From: Halarchaeoplasma sp046498385
GTDB taxonomy: Archaea; Thermoplasmatota; Thermoplasmata; Halarchaeoplasmatales; Halarchaeoplasmataceae
Reading direction: 5' to 3'
DNA length: 17,031 bases
Assembly: GCA_046498385.1 (NCBI GenBank)
Contig: JAWOAU010000012.1
Coordinates: forward strand, 1 to 17,031
A program made the translations under genes and the position numbers. Within the stretch, counting starts at the first letter, position 1; each line of letters starts with the position of its first letter. Below the pieces are notes generated by a model, which saw only the letters and a program-made list of their open reading frames with translations, had not been told where the DNA came from and did not search any database. Of this stretch, positions 6,678 through 15,985 are shown one piece after another.

Positions 6678-7124
6678 ATGGGTCTGAGTGTTTCTGCAGC
6701 GGCGGGTATAGTGCTGATAGGATTTATCCTTGTATTCGGTTCCATGTATCCCGCATTGGAGCGTTCTCAGGAATTAAAGAACGAAGCTAGGATTGAATGG
6801 CTTGAGGAACAGGATGCCAGGAACAATGCGGATATGTACATATCCAAGGTAGAGCATAATGAGAGCAGTCGATCGTTGAACATCATATCAAAAAATATCG
6901 GGAGCACCGTACTTAGAGTAAGTGAAATAGATGTGCTGTTGAACGGCCTATATCACAGTGAAAAAATATCTGCAAGTTATGTAGAAGGTGTTAACAACAC
7001 CAACCTCTGGAACCCGGGCCAGGAGCTAAATTTAACCCTCCTAGATGTGACGTTAGAACGCGTTGAAAGGGTCATTTTGGTTGACGAATTTGGCTCTAGA
7101 TCATACTATTACATAGAGGACTGA
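6678..7124 (+). CDS. arlF/flaF: Archaellum protein FlaF (ArlF)
   Basis: This is a membrane-anchored, outward-facing archaellum component. In known systems FlaF forms a beta-sandwich that binds the S-layer and works with FlaG as part of the stator. The N-terminus MGLSVSAAAGIVLIGFILVF matches the FlaF pattern (M-G-[FL]-S-V-S with a hydrophobic helix), and the remaining residues, to 148, form a soluble domain rich in beta-type segments such as SLNIISKNIGSTVLRVSEID. Sequons are present (for example NES, NNT, NLT), consistent with an extracytoplasmic domain. The start is ATG 6678, five bases after flaCDE. Its GGAGGTGAATAG upstream stretch (6660..6671) overlaps the end of flaCDE and serves as the ribosome site. 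Length and place in the operon fit the family. Confidence 0.9.
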   Translation: MGLSVSAAAGIVLIGFILVFGSMYPALERSQELKNEARIEWLEEQDARNNADMYISKVEHNESSRSLNIISKNIGSTVLRVSEIDVLLNGLYHSEKISASYVEGVNNTNLWNPGQELNLTLLDVTLERVERVILVDEFGSRSYYYIED

Positions 7125-7128
7125 TACC

Positions 7129-7614
7129 ATGGCTGACAGAAGTGCAACGGAACTGATTTGGTTTGCCGTAACTGTAGTGATCACCATTTCTCTTGTAGGT
7201 GTTTTTGTAGGCATCGCCTATAATTATTCAAGCGGTATACAAGACAGTGCGAGAGAACAGGCGGCCAATTATTACGTAAATATTGAAATAATAAATGATC
7301 CGTCCTCCGTTCCTTACAACGAAACCACTGGTGATCTGACACTTTACGTGAAAAATACAGGTAAATATAGGTTGGACATCTCTCAAATAATAGTGAGTTT
7401 AAGCGGAAATTCTTCTTACGTGAACGAAAGTCAGGTAGAGGTACTGGGTAACAATTCGGACTGGACTGCAGGAACAGTTGCCGAGATCAATTTATCCATT
7501 TCGTCTCTGCAAGCCGGCCGGGATCATTTTGTATGGGTCGAGGTTCGGGGCATATTCGGAGGAAACAATATGGGGAGAGGTCAGGACTCTTTGGAGTTTT
7601 ATTTACATCCATGA
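7129..7614 (+). CDS. arlG/flaG: Archaellum protein FlaG (ArlG)
   Basis: FlaG is the partner of FlaF. In studied archaea it forms a filament-like stator element between membrane and S-layer. The 161-residue protein begins MADRSATELIWFAVTVVITI, a single N-terminal hydrophobic helix of the FlaG type, and continues as a beta-rich outer domain with LTLYVKNTGKYRLDIS and HFVWVEVRGIFG. It carries six N-x-S/T sequons by eye. The ATG at 7129 comes four bases after the flaF stop, so translation is probably coupled. The gene ends with TGA at 7612..7614, which is embedded in the GAGGTG ribosome site of flaH. Confidence 0.9.
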   Translation: MADRSATELIWFAVTVVITISLVGVFVGIAYNYSSGIQDSAREQAANYYVNIEIINDPSSVPYNETTGDLTLYVKNTGKYRLDISQIIVSLSGNSSYVNESQVEVLGNNSDWTAGTVAEINLSISSLQAGRDHFVWVEVRGIFGGNNMGRGQDSLEFYLHP

Positions 7615-7625
7615 GGTGAACAAAT

Positions 7626-8336
7626 ATGGCAGTAAAAAGTGATCAAACATACTACGAATTCGGACTCAAGTCGGACACGTTATCTACGGCCCTAGGAGGC
7701 GGCATACCCAAGGGTGCTATCGTACTGATAACGGGAAAGTTCGGCAGCGGCAGGAGTGTCATATCTCAACGTTTCACCTATGGTTTTCTAAAGAACGGCT
7801 TTACCGTCACCTATATCTCCTCGGAGACCAACACTAAATCCTTCATGAATCAAATGAATTCCCTGAATTATCCTATCCAAGATGAAATATTCAACCAACA
7901 GTTAAAATACGTTCCAGCGAACCCGTTGATAGGGAACCCATTCCCGAGAGAAAAAGCACTTTCAAGGTTGATAGAGGGTGATGGATTATATGATAGGAAT
8001 ATAACCTTTATAGATACGTTATCTGCACTCATAGACGATAACACGAAGGATGGACTACCTATCGAAGCCCTATCGTTCTTTAAAAAGACATGCAGTAAGG
8101 GTAAGACCTTGGTTCTTACCATGAACCCTAAGTCGGTAGAGGACGATGTACTTATTCCATATATGTCGGCTGCCGATATATACTTCCAACTGGACTACAA
8201 TACTGTAGGTGGTTACACCGAGAGGACCATCAATGTGAGAAGGTTTACAACAGCTCGGGGTAGGATGAAGGACGTTATTAAATACAGGATCGAGCCCAAC
8301 GCGGGATTCGTGGTTGATATCACCCGGGTAACTTGA
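7626..8336 (+). CDS. arlH/flaH: Archaellum ATP-binding protein FlaH (ArlH), with an altered Walker A motif
   Basis: FlaH is a RecA/KaiC-like cytoplasmic protein that binds ATP, assembles with FlaI and is needed for archaellum assembly. The 236-residue chain has the usual length. Its P-loop reads GKFGSGRS (37-44), so the lysine of the G-x4-G-K-[ST] consensus is replaced by Arg 43 (codon AGG). The Walker B strand is NITFID (125-130) followed by TLSALIDD. YISSETN (63-69) matches the switch-like segment after the second strand. The ATG at 7626 follows GAGGTG at 7613..7618. It lies between flaG and flaI, as in other euryarchaeal clusters. The Arg may still allow nucleotide binding but is unlikely to support normal hydrolysis, which is thought to be weak or absent in FlaH anyway. 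Confidence 0.92.
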   Translation: MAVKSDQTYYEFGLKSDTLSTALGGGIPKGAIVLITGKFGSGRSVISQRFTYGFLKNGFTVTYISSETNTKSFMNQMNSLNYPIQDEIFNQQLKYVPANPLIGNPFPREKALSRLIEGDGLYDRNITFIDTLSALIDDNTKDGLPIEALSFFKKTCSKGKTLVLTMNPKSVEDDVLIPYMSAADIYFQLDYNTVGGYTERTINVRRFTTARGRMKDVIKYRIEPNAGFVVDITRVT

Positions 8337-8355
8337 TCCAAGAGATTTGGTATAC

Positions 8356-9987
8356 ATGACATCGAAATTTCAAGAGGCTTTGGAAAATAATCCCCATCTG
8401 GGAAAGTATCTGGATAACTTAAAGGGTAAAAAACCGGAGTTCAAAGAATCTCTCTCCAGGGAGATGGCCTCCATGCACCAGGTAAATATGGTATATCCCG
8501 TAAAAGACCCCATCTTTATTCACATCAAAAAACCTATGAGAGATAAAGGACGATATTTTGTGATTGAACCGCCGTTGGAAGAAGATCTAAAGGAAAAGAC
8601 AGAGCTCATAAGAAAAAAGGTTCTGCGGAAGGCGTCGCGCTCGCCTACACCCGACGAGGGTCAGGAATTTGAAGATAAATTAAATCAATTGATAGATGAG
8701 GTTACTCAAAGGAAAAAGAGTGTGTTTTCCTTCGGCGGGGACAAGGTGAACGTAACCGAAGACGAACTCTCCCTGATAAAATACTATATCAAAAAGAGGA
8801 TAATGGGCTACGACCTTCTAGAACCCCTACTTTATGATCCGTATCTTGAGGATATCCACTGCATATCTCTGAATAATCTATCAGTTTTACATGTGATATT
8901 CGGCCTCATGGAAACCAATATTTCTTTTGAAAGCGAGGAGCGGTTGGAAAATTACGTAAGGATCATGAGCAATCGAATGGGTAAGAACGTCACCGAGAGT
9001 AAACCTATAGTCGACGGGGCGCTACCCATGGGCTCCAGGGTGAATATAGTATACAGCAGGGACGTCAGTAAGGCCGGACCAAGTTTTACCATACGAAACT
9101 TCAGTGAAGAACCTATTACCATCTCTCAGATAATCAGTTGGAACACCCTTTCCCCGAGGATGGGTGCCTACCTTTGGCTCTGTCTGGAGTTCGGCATGAG
9201 CATAGTGGTCTCAGGGGTCACCGCATCGGGGAAAACCACCACCATGAACGCACTCCTTCCCTTTATCGGCTACAATCAAAAGATATATACCGCGGAAGAT
9301 ACCCCCGAGGTCAACGTACCTCAGCCTACATGGCAGAGATTGATCACCAGGGACACCGGTCCAGAGGGTGCAAGGGTTGAACTCTTCGATCTGGTCAAAA
9401 CCGCACTGCGTTCCCGACCGGATTACATAGTGATAGGAGAGGTAAGAGGGCGGGAGGGTTCGGCGGCCTTCCAGGCGATCCAGACCGGGCACCCGGTCAT
9501 GTCCACCTTCCATGCGTCTTCGATCGATAAGCTGATACAGCGTTTTACAGGAGACCCGATCAACGTACCGATCCGGTTCATGGATAATCTGAACGTTTGT
9601 TTGTTCCAGCAGATCGTGTATCACAACGGCCAGATACTGAGGAGGTGCAGTTCCATAGTGGAGTTGTTGAGTTACTTTAGAGAAAAAGGCGGTATACAGA
9701 CCAGGCAGGTTTTCTCATGGAACCCGGTCAACGACACACACGATTTTATTGGTATGAACAACAGTTACATACTTGAAAACCTCGTCGCACCCAAGCTTAG
9801 ATTGGCCGATAGAAAGATGATATATGAAGAATTGGATGTTCGGACCCGGATATTGGAAAAGATGGCGAAAGCGGGGATAACCAAGCATAAAGATGTCGCC
9901 GAGCTTTTCAAAAGTTACAGTTACGGAGGTATAGATAATATGCTGGAAAAACTGGATGAACAAAGAAAAGATAGGGGGTACCGCTGA
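8356..9987 (+). CDS. arlI/flaI: Archaellum motor/assembly ATPase FlaI (ArlI)
   Basis: FlaI is the hexameric secretion ATPase of the type IV pilus/GspE superfamily that powers both assembly and rotation of the archaellum. In 543 residues it shows an N-terminal domain (about 1-270), then the core: Walker A GVTASGKTTT with Lys 293, the Asp box around YTAEDTPEVNVPQPTWQRL, Walker B DYIVIGEVRG with Glu 362, and the His box HPVMSTFHA with His 386. All catalytic features are intact. I chose ATG 8356. A TTG at 8347 would add three residues and offers no clear gain. The Shine-Dalgarno is weak (AAGAGA at 8340..8345). The stop overlaps the flaJ start by one base (TGATG), so the two are translationally coupled. 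Confidence 0.95.
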   Translation: MTSKFQEALENNPHLGKYLDNLKGKKPEFKESLSREMASMHQVNMVYPVKDPIFIHIKKPMRDKGRYFVIEPPLEEDLKEKTELIRKKVLRKASRSPTPDEGQEFEDKLNQLIDEVTQRKKSVFSFGGDKVNVTEDELSLIKYYIKKRIMGYDLLEPLLYDPYLEDIHCISLNNLSVLHVIFGLMETNISFESEERLENYVRIMSNRMGKNVTESKPIVDGALPMGSRVNIVYSRDVSKAGPSFTIRNFSEEPITISQIISWNTLSPRMGAYLWLCLEFGMSIVVSGVTASGKTTTMNALLPFIGYNQKIYTAEDTPEVNVPQPTWQRLITRDTGPEGARVELFDLVKTALRSRPDYIVIGEVRGREGSAAFQAIQTGHPVMSTFHASSIDKLIQRFTGDPINVPIRFMDNLNVCLFQQIVYHNGQILRRCSSIVELLSYFREKGGIQTRQVFSWNPVNDTHDFIGMNNSYILENLVAPKLRLADRKMIYEELDVRTRILEKMAKAGITKHKDVAELFKSYSYGGIDNMLEKLDEQRKDRGYR

Positions 9988-11648
9988 TGGATGTGGCCAA
10001 TTCGTATAGAAATCTCAATATCCCTATACCTAAATACATAACATTCAGGGTAATACCTTTTGCTGTGATCGGGATACTTATTTCCGTTTCACTGGCCTTC
10101 ATGTATCCCTGGCTGTTCTTGGATACCTTTTTGATCGTTTTATTGTACTTACTCCCCGTCTTTCTTACCGTCGTCGCCCTCTTTTATCCCGTGATTTACG
10201 ACGAGGTCAGAAGTGCCAAGATAGATAAAGATATGTACCTCTTTATAACACGTTTGGGCGCCCTTTCTGCATCCGATCTATCAGAAAGAGGTTTCAAAGA
10301 GATCTTCGGCATGATGGAGATGTACGATGAATTGGGATCGGAGATGAAGCGACTCGAAAGAATGGCGGCCGAATGGAACATGTCCCTATCCGAAGCCGCC
10401 AGGACCATCGCAAAAAATACGCCTAGTGAGCTTCTTTCGGACTTTTTAGAAAGATTGGCGTATGCATTGGAAACCCACACCAGTCCAAAGGAGTTCTTTA
10501 AGGATGAACAGAAAACCGTTATGAATGCATATTCAAACGAATACGAAAACATGCTTTTCAGGTTGGATGTTTTACAGGAACTTTACATTGCCAGCATCAC
10601 CATGGTCTTGTTTGCCATGGTGCTCTCAATCATAGTCCCTTTCGTCATAGAGGTGAACAGTGAGGTTATAGTGACCTTAATATTTTTCTTTTTTGTCATA
10701 GTGTCTTTTATTTCCGGCTGGGTGTTTCTTAAACTGATCCCCAGGACGAGGATATGGTATGAAGGTGACCTCAAGTCCGATATAGTCGATAAGCTGAATA
10801 GGTTATTCATGGTAAGCGTGGCGATTTCCTGTACCGTAGCTATAGCATCCATATTTTTACATGATGTTTCCATCCTAACTCGGGCGGCTGTGGTTTTAAC
10901 CCCTCTGATAGCTCCCGGGGCATACGCAGCTTTACAAGAGAGCCGGATCATCCGTAGGGATTACAATTTTTCATCTTTTATCCGTTCTCTGGCCGGAAAC
11001 ACACCCGCCCAGACAGGGGATCACGTGAAAGGTGTTGGGAAACTGCGTTTCCATGACCTAGGCACCTTGAAGGAGAACATAAAGGCTCTTTACCGGAGGT
11101 TAAAGATGAACATAGATTCCGAATCCTCCTGGCGTTACTTCGGGTGCGAAACAGGCAGTTTTTTGATAAACGAATTCAGTAACATATTCCTCACATCTTC
11201 TCAGTACGGAGCCCATCCCGAAGAAACCGCGCCGATCATATCGGATAACTTCATGAAAGTCAGGGACCTTAGAGATAAGAAAATAATGAGGGCTAAATCA
11301 CTTCAAAGCGTTCTTTTCGGTCTCATCGCTGTTCTCACACTTACCATATCCATGGTATTTCTTATAATGGGTGAAATAAACGAAATGTTCGTTGAATTGG
11401 ATATGCCTATGGGGCTTGAAGAGATACTGGGGGACATAGGTTTTATCCGAACCGCTCCGGTGGAACTTGCCTCGTATTATCCCCTTTTATTAATAATGAT
11501 ATTTGCCCAAGCCACTATGTCTGCGGTCCTATGCTGGCATGTTAAGGGTGAGCATGCATATATCTCACTGGCAAAGTTCTCTATGATGATATGGATATCT
11601 GCGATAGTATATTATTTAGCCGAACTGGGGGTATCGATAATATTTTAA
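9987..11648 (+). CDS. arlJ/flaJ: Archaellum membrane platform protein FlaJ (ArlJ)
   Basis: FlaJ is the polytopic membrane platform on which FlaI works, related to GspF/TadC of type II secretion and type IV pilus systems. The 553-residue protein has about nine hydrophobic spans: a pair near the N-terminus (from VIPFAVIGILISVSLAF), a pair after the first cytoplasmic T2SF-like domain (ITMVLFAMVLSIIVPFVIE onward), another pair around IASIFL and ALQESR, one at LFGLIAVLTLTISMVFLIM, and two at the end. Two T2SF-type cytoplasmic loops (about 65-190 and 330-430) are basic and helical, with EMKRLERMAAEWNMSLSEAA in the first. It starts with ATG 9987 overlapping the flaI stop, and is the last of the standard machinery genes. 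Confidence 0.93.
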   Translation: MDVANSYRNLNIPIPKYITFRVIPFAVIGILISVSLAFMYPWLFLDTFLIVLLYLLPVFLTVVALFYPVIYDEVRSAKIDKDMYLFITRLGALSASDLSERGFKEIFGMMEMYDELGSEMKRLERMAAEWNMSLSEAARTIAKNTPSELLSDFLERLAYALETHTSPKEFFKDEQKTVMNAYSNEYENMLFRLDVLQELYIASITMVLFAMVLSIIVPFVIEVNSEVIVTLIFFFFVIVSFISGWVFLKLIPRTRIWYEGDLKSDIVDKLNRLFMVSVAISCTVAIASIFLHDVSILTRAAVVLTPLIAPGAYAALQESRIIRRDYNFSSFIRSLAGNTPAQTGDHVKGVGKLRFHDLGTLKENIKALYRRLKMNIDSESSWRYFGCETGSFLINEFSNIFLTSSQYGAHPEETAPIISDNFMKVRDLRDKKIMRAKSLQSVLFGLIAVLTLTISMVFLIMGEINEMFVELDMPMGLEEILGDIGFIRTAPVELASYYPLLLIMIFAQATMSAVLCWHVKGEHAYISLAKFSMMIWISAIVYYLAELGVSIIF

Positions 11649-11680
11649 TTAACGACCTGGAAAAATTATTAAATAGGTGG
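11641..11680 (+). promoter_or_regulatory. A/T-rich spacer with a possible promoter and Shine-Dalgarno of the giant surface-protein gene
   Basis: Between flaJ and the next gene the sequence is strongly A/T-rich. TATTTTAATTAA (11641..11652) and TTATTAAATA (11666..11675) are both TATA-like. AGGTGG at 11675..11680 is a good Shine-Dalgarno nine bases before the ATG at 11690, which decides that start. Whether a separate transcript begins here or the flaJ message simply reads on cannot be told. Confidence 0.35.
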
Positions 11681-11689
11681 GTCAACACT

Positions 11690-14600
11690 ATGGAAAACAC
11701 AATGAGTTCTAAATTGGTGTGTTTAGCTTTGATATCTTTCTTACTTATCAGCCCGACACTGTCATTTTTAGAATTGAACGAGATTGATGAAATACATACT
11801 ATTCCAAGTAACGTATTTAGAGACGATAACATCACCAGGAGCGTGAATATCAGTTCACCCCTGGCGCAGACGGCCCGTCCTTCCGAAGTTGTAACGTACC
11901 GATTTCGGATAACCAACAACGGCACCGAGGACGATTCCTATAACTGGTCGGTAGAATCCGAACACGGATGGGTAACTTCGGATCTGCAGGGTACCAGCCC
12001 TCCTCTCACGGCAAATGGATCTTATAATGTCAATGTCACCATCGGAGTTCCGGATGATCTGGAAAATAATACGGTAGATCATTTGGTTTTACAGGTGGTT
12101 TCCACCACCAACGAATCCGTCGCTGCCGAAGGCCATACTCAGACCTACGCGGAGGTTAGAAACGTAGAGGTCAGGGCACCGTCGTCGAAGGAGGGAAAGG
12201 TATTCGAATCGTTAACGTACCGTTTTGAAGTGATCAACAGCGGCTGGCTGGAGGATTCATATTCCTGGTCGGCCCATTCTGGCCATGGTTGGATAACATC
12301 CCAAAGCAGCGGATCCATTTACGATCTAGGGACAAACGAAAGTTATCTGGTTTCCATAACCGTCACCATCCCCGGTATGGTTGATGCTCATACGGTTGAC
12401 GAACTCACTTTGACGGTTACATCTATCACAAATACATCAGTGAGTGACAGTGATATGACTTATACCTTTATTTCCGAGAGCCATTCCATTAGGATAGACC
12501 CCCCGGCCTCGGTGGGCAAGCCGCCCAATTCAGAGTTTACCCTTACCTACAACGTTACCAATACCGGTAATGTAAAGGGTACCTCTTACAAGCTTTCCTC
12601 CTATGTGGATAATGATCTCTGGGAAACCTATGTAGTGAGTGAAAACCCCACACCGCCTCTGGATCCCGGAGAGAATATAAGCGTGGAGGTCTTTGTTTCC
12701 ATACCGGATGTAACTACGGATTATGATCTGGATGGAAAGGATATATATTATGGTGCGGCGAAGGATATCGTGCTGAGGGTGGAAGCCCCCAACGGCTACA
12801 TCAATTCATCGGTCTCGACGGTAACCGTAACACCATATTATTCCACAGACATAAGAGCTCAGGAGCCTTATCAATCCATAGATCACCGGACCACTACCAC
12901 CAGGGTAGAATTTGTTATCGAGGTGATGAACCTTTGCAACATAAGGGATGAAGACACGGCCGCCCAGCTCGTTACGCTCAGTGAAGAGGAGTTCTCCTTT
13001 ATTTCACCGGTGGATGATATCGATGAAGAAAAAAGGTGGACCCTCTCAATAAGTAATCCTGAGGTTAGTCTTAAAGGTGGTGAGATGAAGGAGGTGCTGG
13101 TGGTTGTAACTGCACCCAGGGAGCCGTTGAACGGTACCTGTTATATAACTCTCCAAGGCAGCCCGGAACCTCTTATCGACCTGCCGGGAACCGTCAATAA
13201 CGATACCTGTGAGATAGGAGTCACTGTGAATCAGAGCGGAAGCGTGCAGGTTGAAAGCAGGGACGACGAGATGTACGGCAAACCCCTTGAGTGGGTATAC
13301 TTCAATCATACTCTGATCAACACGGGGAACGGCATCGACAGATTTTCACTGGTCAGCAGTACGGAAAACGATTGGGATTCAGAGATATTCGGAAACACCG
13401 TGACCCGTGATCTGATGCCGGGTGAGGAAACAAATGTTACCATCCGAGTAAAAGTCCCCGAGAGGGTAGCTGTGGGTTTTAGAGAGAAGGTAAGACTTAC
13501 CGCCTATTCTATGTTCGAGAAAGATTTTTATTCCCGTGATGTCTCGGATTTTGCGGAGTCTACTTTGATAGTTTCCCGGGGCTATGCGGTCATGCTGAAA
13601 CCGAATTTTAACGAAACCAGTGTTTATCCCGGTGAGAGTGCGGTCTATGAATTGATAATAATAAATACAGGTAATACCCAGGACATAATCACCCTCTCCC
13701 TTGATCACGACTTCCCGCAAAGCTGGGAGGCGGAACTGCTTGAGGACAGTTTTTTTCTTAACCGATGGAACAGCACCACTACCCACCTGACGGTGACACC
13801 GGATCACGGAGCCATCCATGAGGTCCCCTTCAATGTGACCATCACCGCTCGGAGCAGCGGGAATCCAGACAAGACCGATGATGCCATTGCACTCACCCAT
13901 GTGATCCATGTACCCGACCTGGAGATCGAACTGAACAGGACCATTTTAGCCATCAAACCCGGCGAGATTCTCAACTCTACCCTGAGTGTAACAAACACCG
14001 GCAACGGTAACGATACATTTTATGTTCAGGGCAACATATCAAATCAACACTGGGATGTGTTAGTGGAGGGGGATCCCGTATCATTGACTCCCGGTGAAAC
14101 CGGTTCGATCAACGTATCCATAGAAGCACCTCAAATGCCCGGTGAGGGAGACCTACACCGACTGGAGATTTTGAATTTATCAAAAGGGATGGTGCTGGAA
14201 CTGAAGTTGAATGCAACTTCTCAAGCGGACACCGCCGTAAAGGAAACAATATCCAAAGATGTTACGGTGGAACAGGTAAGGATACACGAAATCAACGCCT
14301 TGGGAGATGAGAAGGACATTTTTCCCGGCAGGTACGTTGAACACGAAATCCAGGTAAAGAACCTTGGTAATTCGAGGGACAACGTTACATTGACACTTGA
14401 GAATAATACCAGTCCCTATGCGGATCATTCGTACCTGGATAGGGAGGTTGTTGAGTTGAATATAGGTGAGCTCACCGTGGTCGATCTTACCGTTAACGTC
14501 CCCGTGTCCGAGCGGCCTTATTGGCACGAGGTCATAGAAATATCCGTGTCCAACATGGATTTAACCGCCGAAGCTTCCACCTTTAGCAGGGTGGTGATGC

Positions 14601-15985
14601 TTGACCTGGATGAAAAAATCAGTCAGATCAAGATCGGGAGGTCCCTTAGTTTGAACGTAACGATGATCAACCTTCCCAACAGGACCCTGCACGAAGACGG
14701 TGTCGGACCCGGTGATACGTTGATGAACACCTTTGATCTAGCGGGTTCATTCGCCACCGAGACCGACGAGGATGATTGGGACATCTCCTTTGAGACCGAC
14801 GAGATAGACTTTACAAGGGCCTACGAAAACGAAACGGTGATGATCGTTTTCGATTCACCGATGATAGAATACCGCCGACCTCAAATGTATAGGATCGAGG
14901 CGGTATCAACACATACTGAACTTATGGATGAAGTGATGGCATCCATAGAGCTCTTTTGGTTTGATATCATCGCGGAAGAGATGTCCATAGAGGCTGTGGA
15001 CGGCGGTAGGGCTTTGGACGTTGTTATACGGATCAGAATATCCGGTATGGAATTGATCTCTGAAGTTCCCTTTGAGATATGGATCCACGGACAAAGAGTA
15101 CATGAGGAGGACCTGGAGTATGTAGACAGGATAATAGGGATCGACGAAGAAACTCGGGTATATCGTACTAGATATGAGATCGGAGAATGGGAGTGGTCAA
15201 AGATATCCCGGACCGTTGAAGTGAGTCTGATAGTGGACCCCGAAAGCGAGTTCTACGAGATAAACGCCGCAGATACCGCTGAAGGGAATAACGAGTTATC
15301 CGAAGAGAAGATGACATCTAAATTCATGGATATCCCCTGGTGGGTCCCGGTCTTGATTTTGATACTTAGTGTATTTTGCTTTATCTTCTCATGGGTGGGA
15401 TCAAAGGATTGGAATTATTTCTTACTGCCCATGGGCGTATCTCTCGGAGGTATATCCGCTTCTCTTATACTTATGCCCTGGCATTCGATCTACGACTCAT
15501 CGGTTTTGATCAATGACTTATCTCTAGGCGTGATAGTTTCCGCCCTTATCGTGTTTGCCGCCGCATTGTTTGTACTTGCATTTTATTCGAAAGGCTTTAT
15601 CAACTTGGCTACGAAATATCTGATACAAAAGAACGGTTGGGAAAACTATTTCAAAGAAGACCTATCCGAAGATGAAACGTATCATCCACATCTATTTTAT
15701 CTTATCACCGGTTTGACCGGTTTGTCGATGTCCCTTACATTTTTGTTGTTGACCAGTCTTAATTATCTCGTCAAGGGAGAAATATCATCGGTCTTTAAAA
15801 ATGATCTCTACAACGTACCTGTATTATTATTCATAGCCCTCTACTTCGTTCTCGGAGTTATCTTTTCGACATTCATAGTTTGGATCTATGAAGATTTGAC
15901 CCAAAGGATAGTTAAAAACGAAAAGGTGATAGAGGATTTAAGTGAGCGTGCACAAAGGGAATCTGGAGGTGAAACCGATGTCTAA
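11690..15985 (+). CDS. Giant surface protein: signal peptide, about eight Ig-like (NEW3/CARDB-type) repeats, five C-terminal membrane spans
   Basis: This protein of about 1431 residues is not a standard archaellum component. Residues 1 to about 29 form a signal peptide (SSKLVCLALISFLLISPTLS). Then comes a long extracellular part made of beta-sandwich repeats, each marked by a turn such as NNGTEDDSY, NSGWLEDSY, NTGNVKG, NTGNGID, NTGNTQD, NTGNGND or NLGNSRD and by a later strand like N-V-T-I-x-V-P. This is the pattern of NEW3 and CARDB domains. It has more than thirty N-x-S/T sequons. From residue 1217 (WWVPVLILILSVFCFIFSWV) five spans follow, and the topology puts a charged tail of about 30 residues in the cytoplasm. 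I chose ATG 11690 for its Shine-Dalgarno and signal peptide. The open frame back to 11591 lies inside flaJ. Its role is unknown; envelope scaffold or archaellum anchoring is inference. Confidence 0.8.
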   Translation: MENTMSSKLVCLALISFLLISPTLSFLELNEIDEIHTIPSNVFRDDNITRSVNISSPLAQTARPSEVVTYRFRITNNGTEDDSYNWSVESEHGWVTSDLQGTSPPLTANGSYNVNVTIGVPDDLENNTVDHLVLQVVSTTNESVAAEGHTQTYAEVRNVEVRAPSSKEGKVFESLTYRFEVINSGWLEDSYSWSAHSGHGWITSQSSGSIYDLGTNESYLVSITVTIPGMVDAHTVDELTLTVTSITNTSVSDSDMTYTFISESHSIRIDPPASVGKPPNSEFTLTYNVTNTGNVKGTSYKLSSYVDNDLWETYVVSENPTPPLDPGENISVEVFVSIPDVTTDYDLDGKDIYYGAAKDIVLRVEAPNGYINSSVSTVTVTPYYSTDIRAQEPYQSIDHRTTTTRVEFVIEVMNLCNIRDEDTAAQLVTLSEEEFSFISPVDDIDEEKRWTLSISNPEVSLKGGEMKEVLVVVTAPREPLNGTCYITLQGSPEPLIDLPGTVNNDTCEIGVTVNQSGSVQVESRDDEMYGKPLEWVYFNHTLINTGNGIDRFSLVSSTENDWDSEIFGNTVTRDLMPGEETNVTIRVKVPERVAVGFREKVRLTAYSMFEKDFYSRDVSDFAESTLIVSRGYAVMLKPNFNETSVYPGESAVYELIIINTGNTQDIITLSLDHDFPQSWEAELLEDSFFLNRWNSTTTHLTVTPDHGAIHEVPFNVTITARSSGNPDKTDDAIALTHVIHVPDLEIELNRTILAIKPGEILNSTLSVTNTGNGNDTFYVQGNISNQHWDVLVEGDPVSLTPGETGSINVSIEAPQMPGEGDLHRLEILNLSKGMVLELKLNATSQADTAVKETISKDVTVEQVRIHEINALGDEKDIFPGRYVEHEIQVKNLGNSRDNVTLTLENNTSPYADHSYLDREVVELNIGELTVVDLTVNVPVSERPYWHEVIEISVSNMDLTAEASTFSRVVMLDLDEKISQIKIGRSLSLNVTMINLPNRTLHEDGVGPGDTLMNTFDLAGSFATETDEDDWDISFETDEIDFTRAYENETVMIVFDSPMIEYRRPQMYRIEAVSTHTELMDEVMASIELFWFDIIAEEMSIEAVDGGRALDVVIRIRISGMELISEVPFEIWIHGQRVHEEDLEYVDRIIGIDEETRVYRTRYEIGEWEWSKISRTVEVSLIVDPESEFYEINAADTAEGNNELSEEKMTSKFMDIPWWVPVLILILSVFCFIFSWVGSKDWNYFLLPMGVSLGGISASLILMPWHSIYDSSVLINDLSLGVIVSALIVFAAALFVLAFYSKGFINLATKYLIQKNGWENYFKEDLSEDETYHPHLFYLITGLTGLSMSLTFLLLTSLNYLVKGEISSVFKNDLYNVPVLLFIALYFVLGVIFSTFIVWIYEDLTQRIVKNEKVIEDLSERAQRESGGETDV

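Noticed and set aside
7626..8336. FlaH as a pseudogene because of the broken P-loop
   Set aside because: The frame is intact, the length is normal and the other motifs are present, and a single Lys-to-Arg change does not indicate decay.
11591..11689. Start of the giant protein at ATG 11591, inside flaJ
   Set aside because: It would bury the signal peptide behind 33 residues and overlap flaJ by 58 bases. ATG 11690 has a good Shine-Dalgarno (AGGTGG) and puts the signal peptide at the N-terminus.
13379..13909. Minus-strand open frame of 176 residues opposite the giant protein gene
   Set aside because: It lies wholly inside a well-supported + strand gene, has no recognisable motif and reads as a codon-bias shadow.
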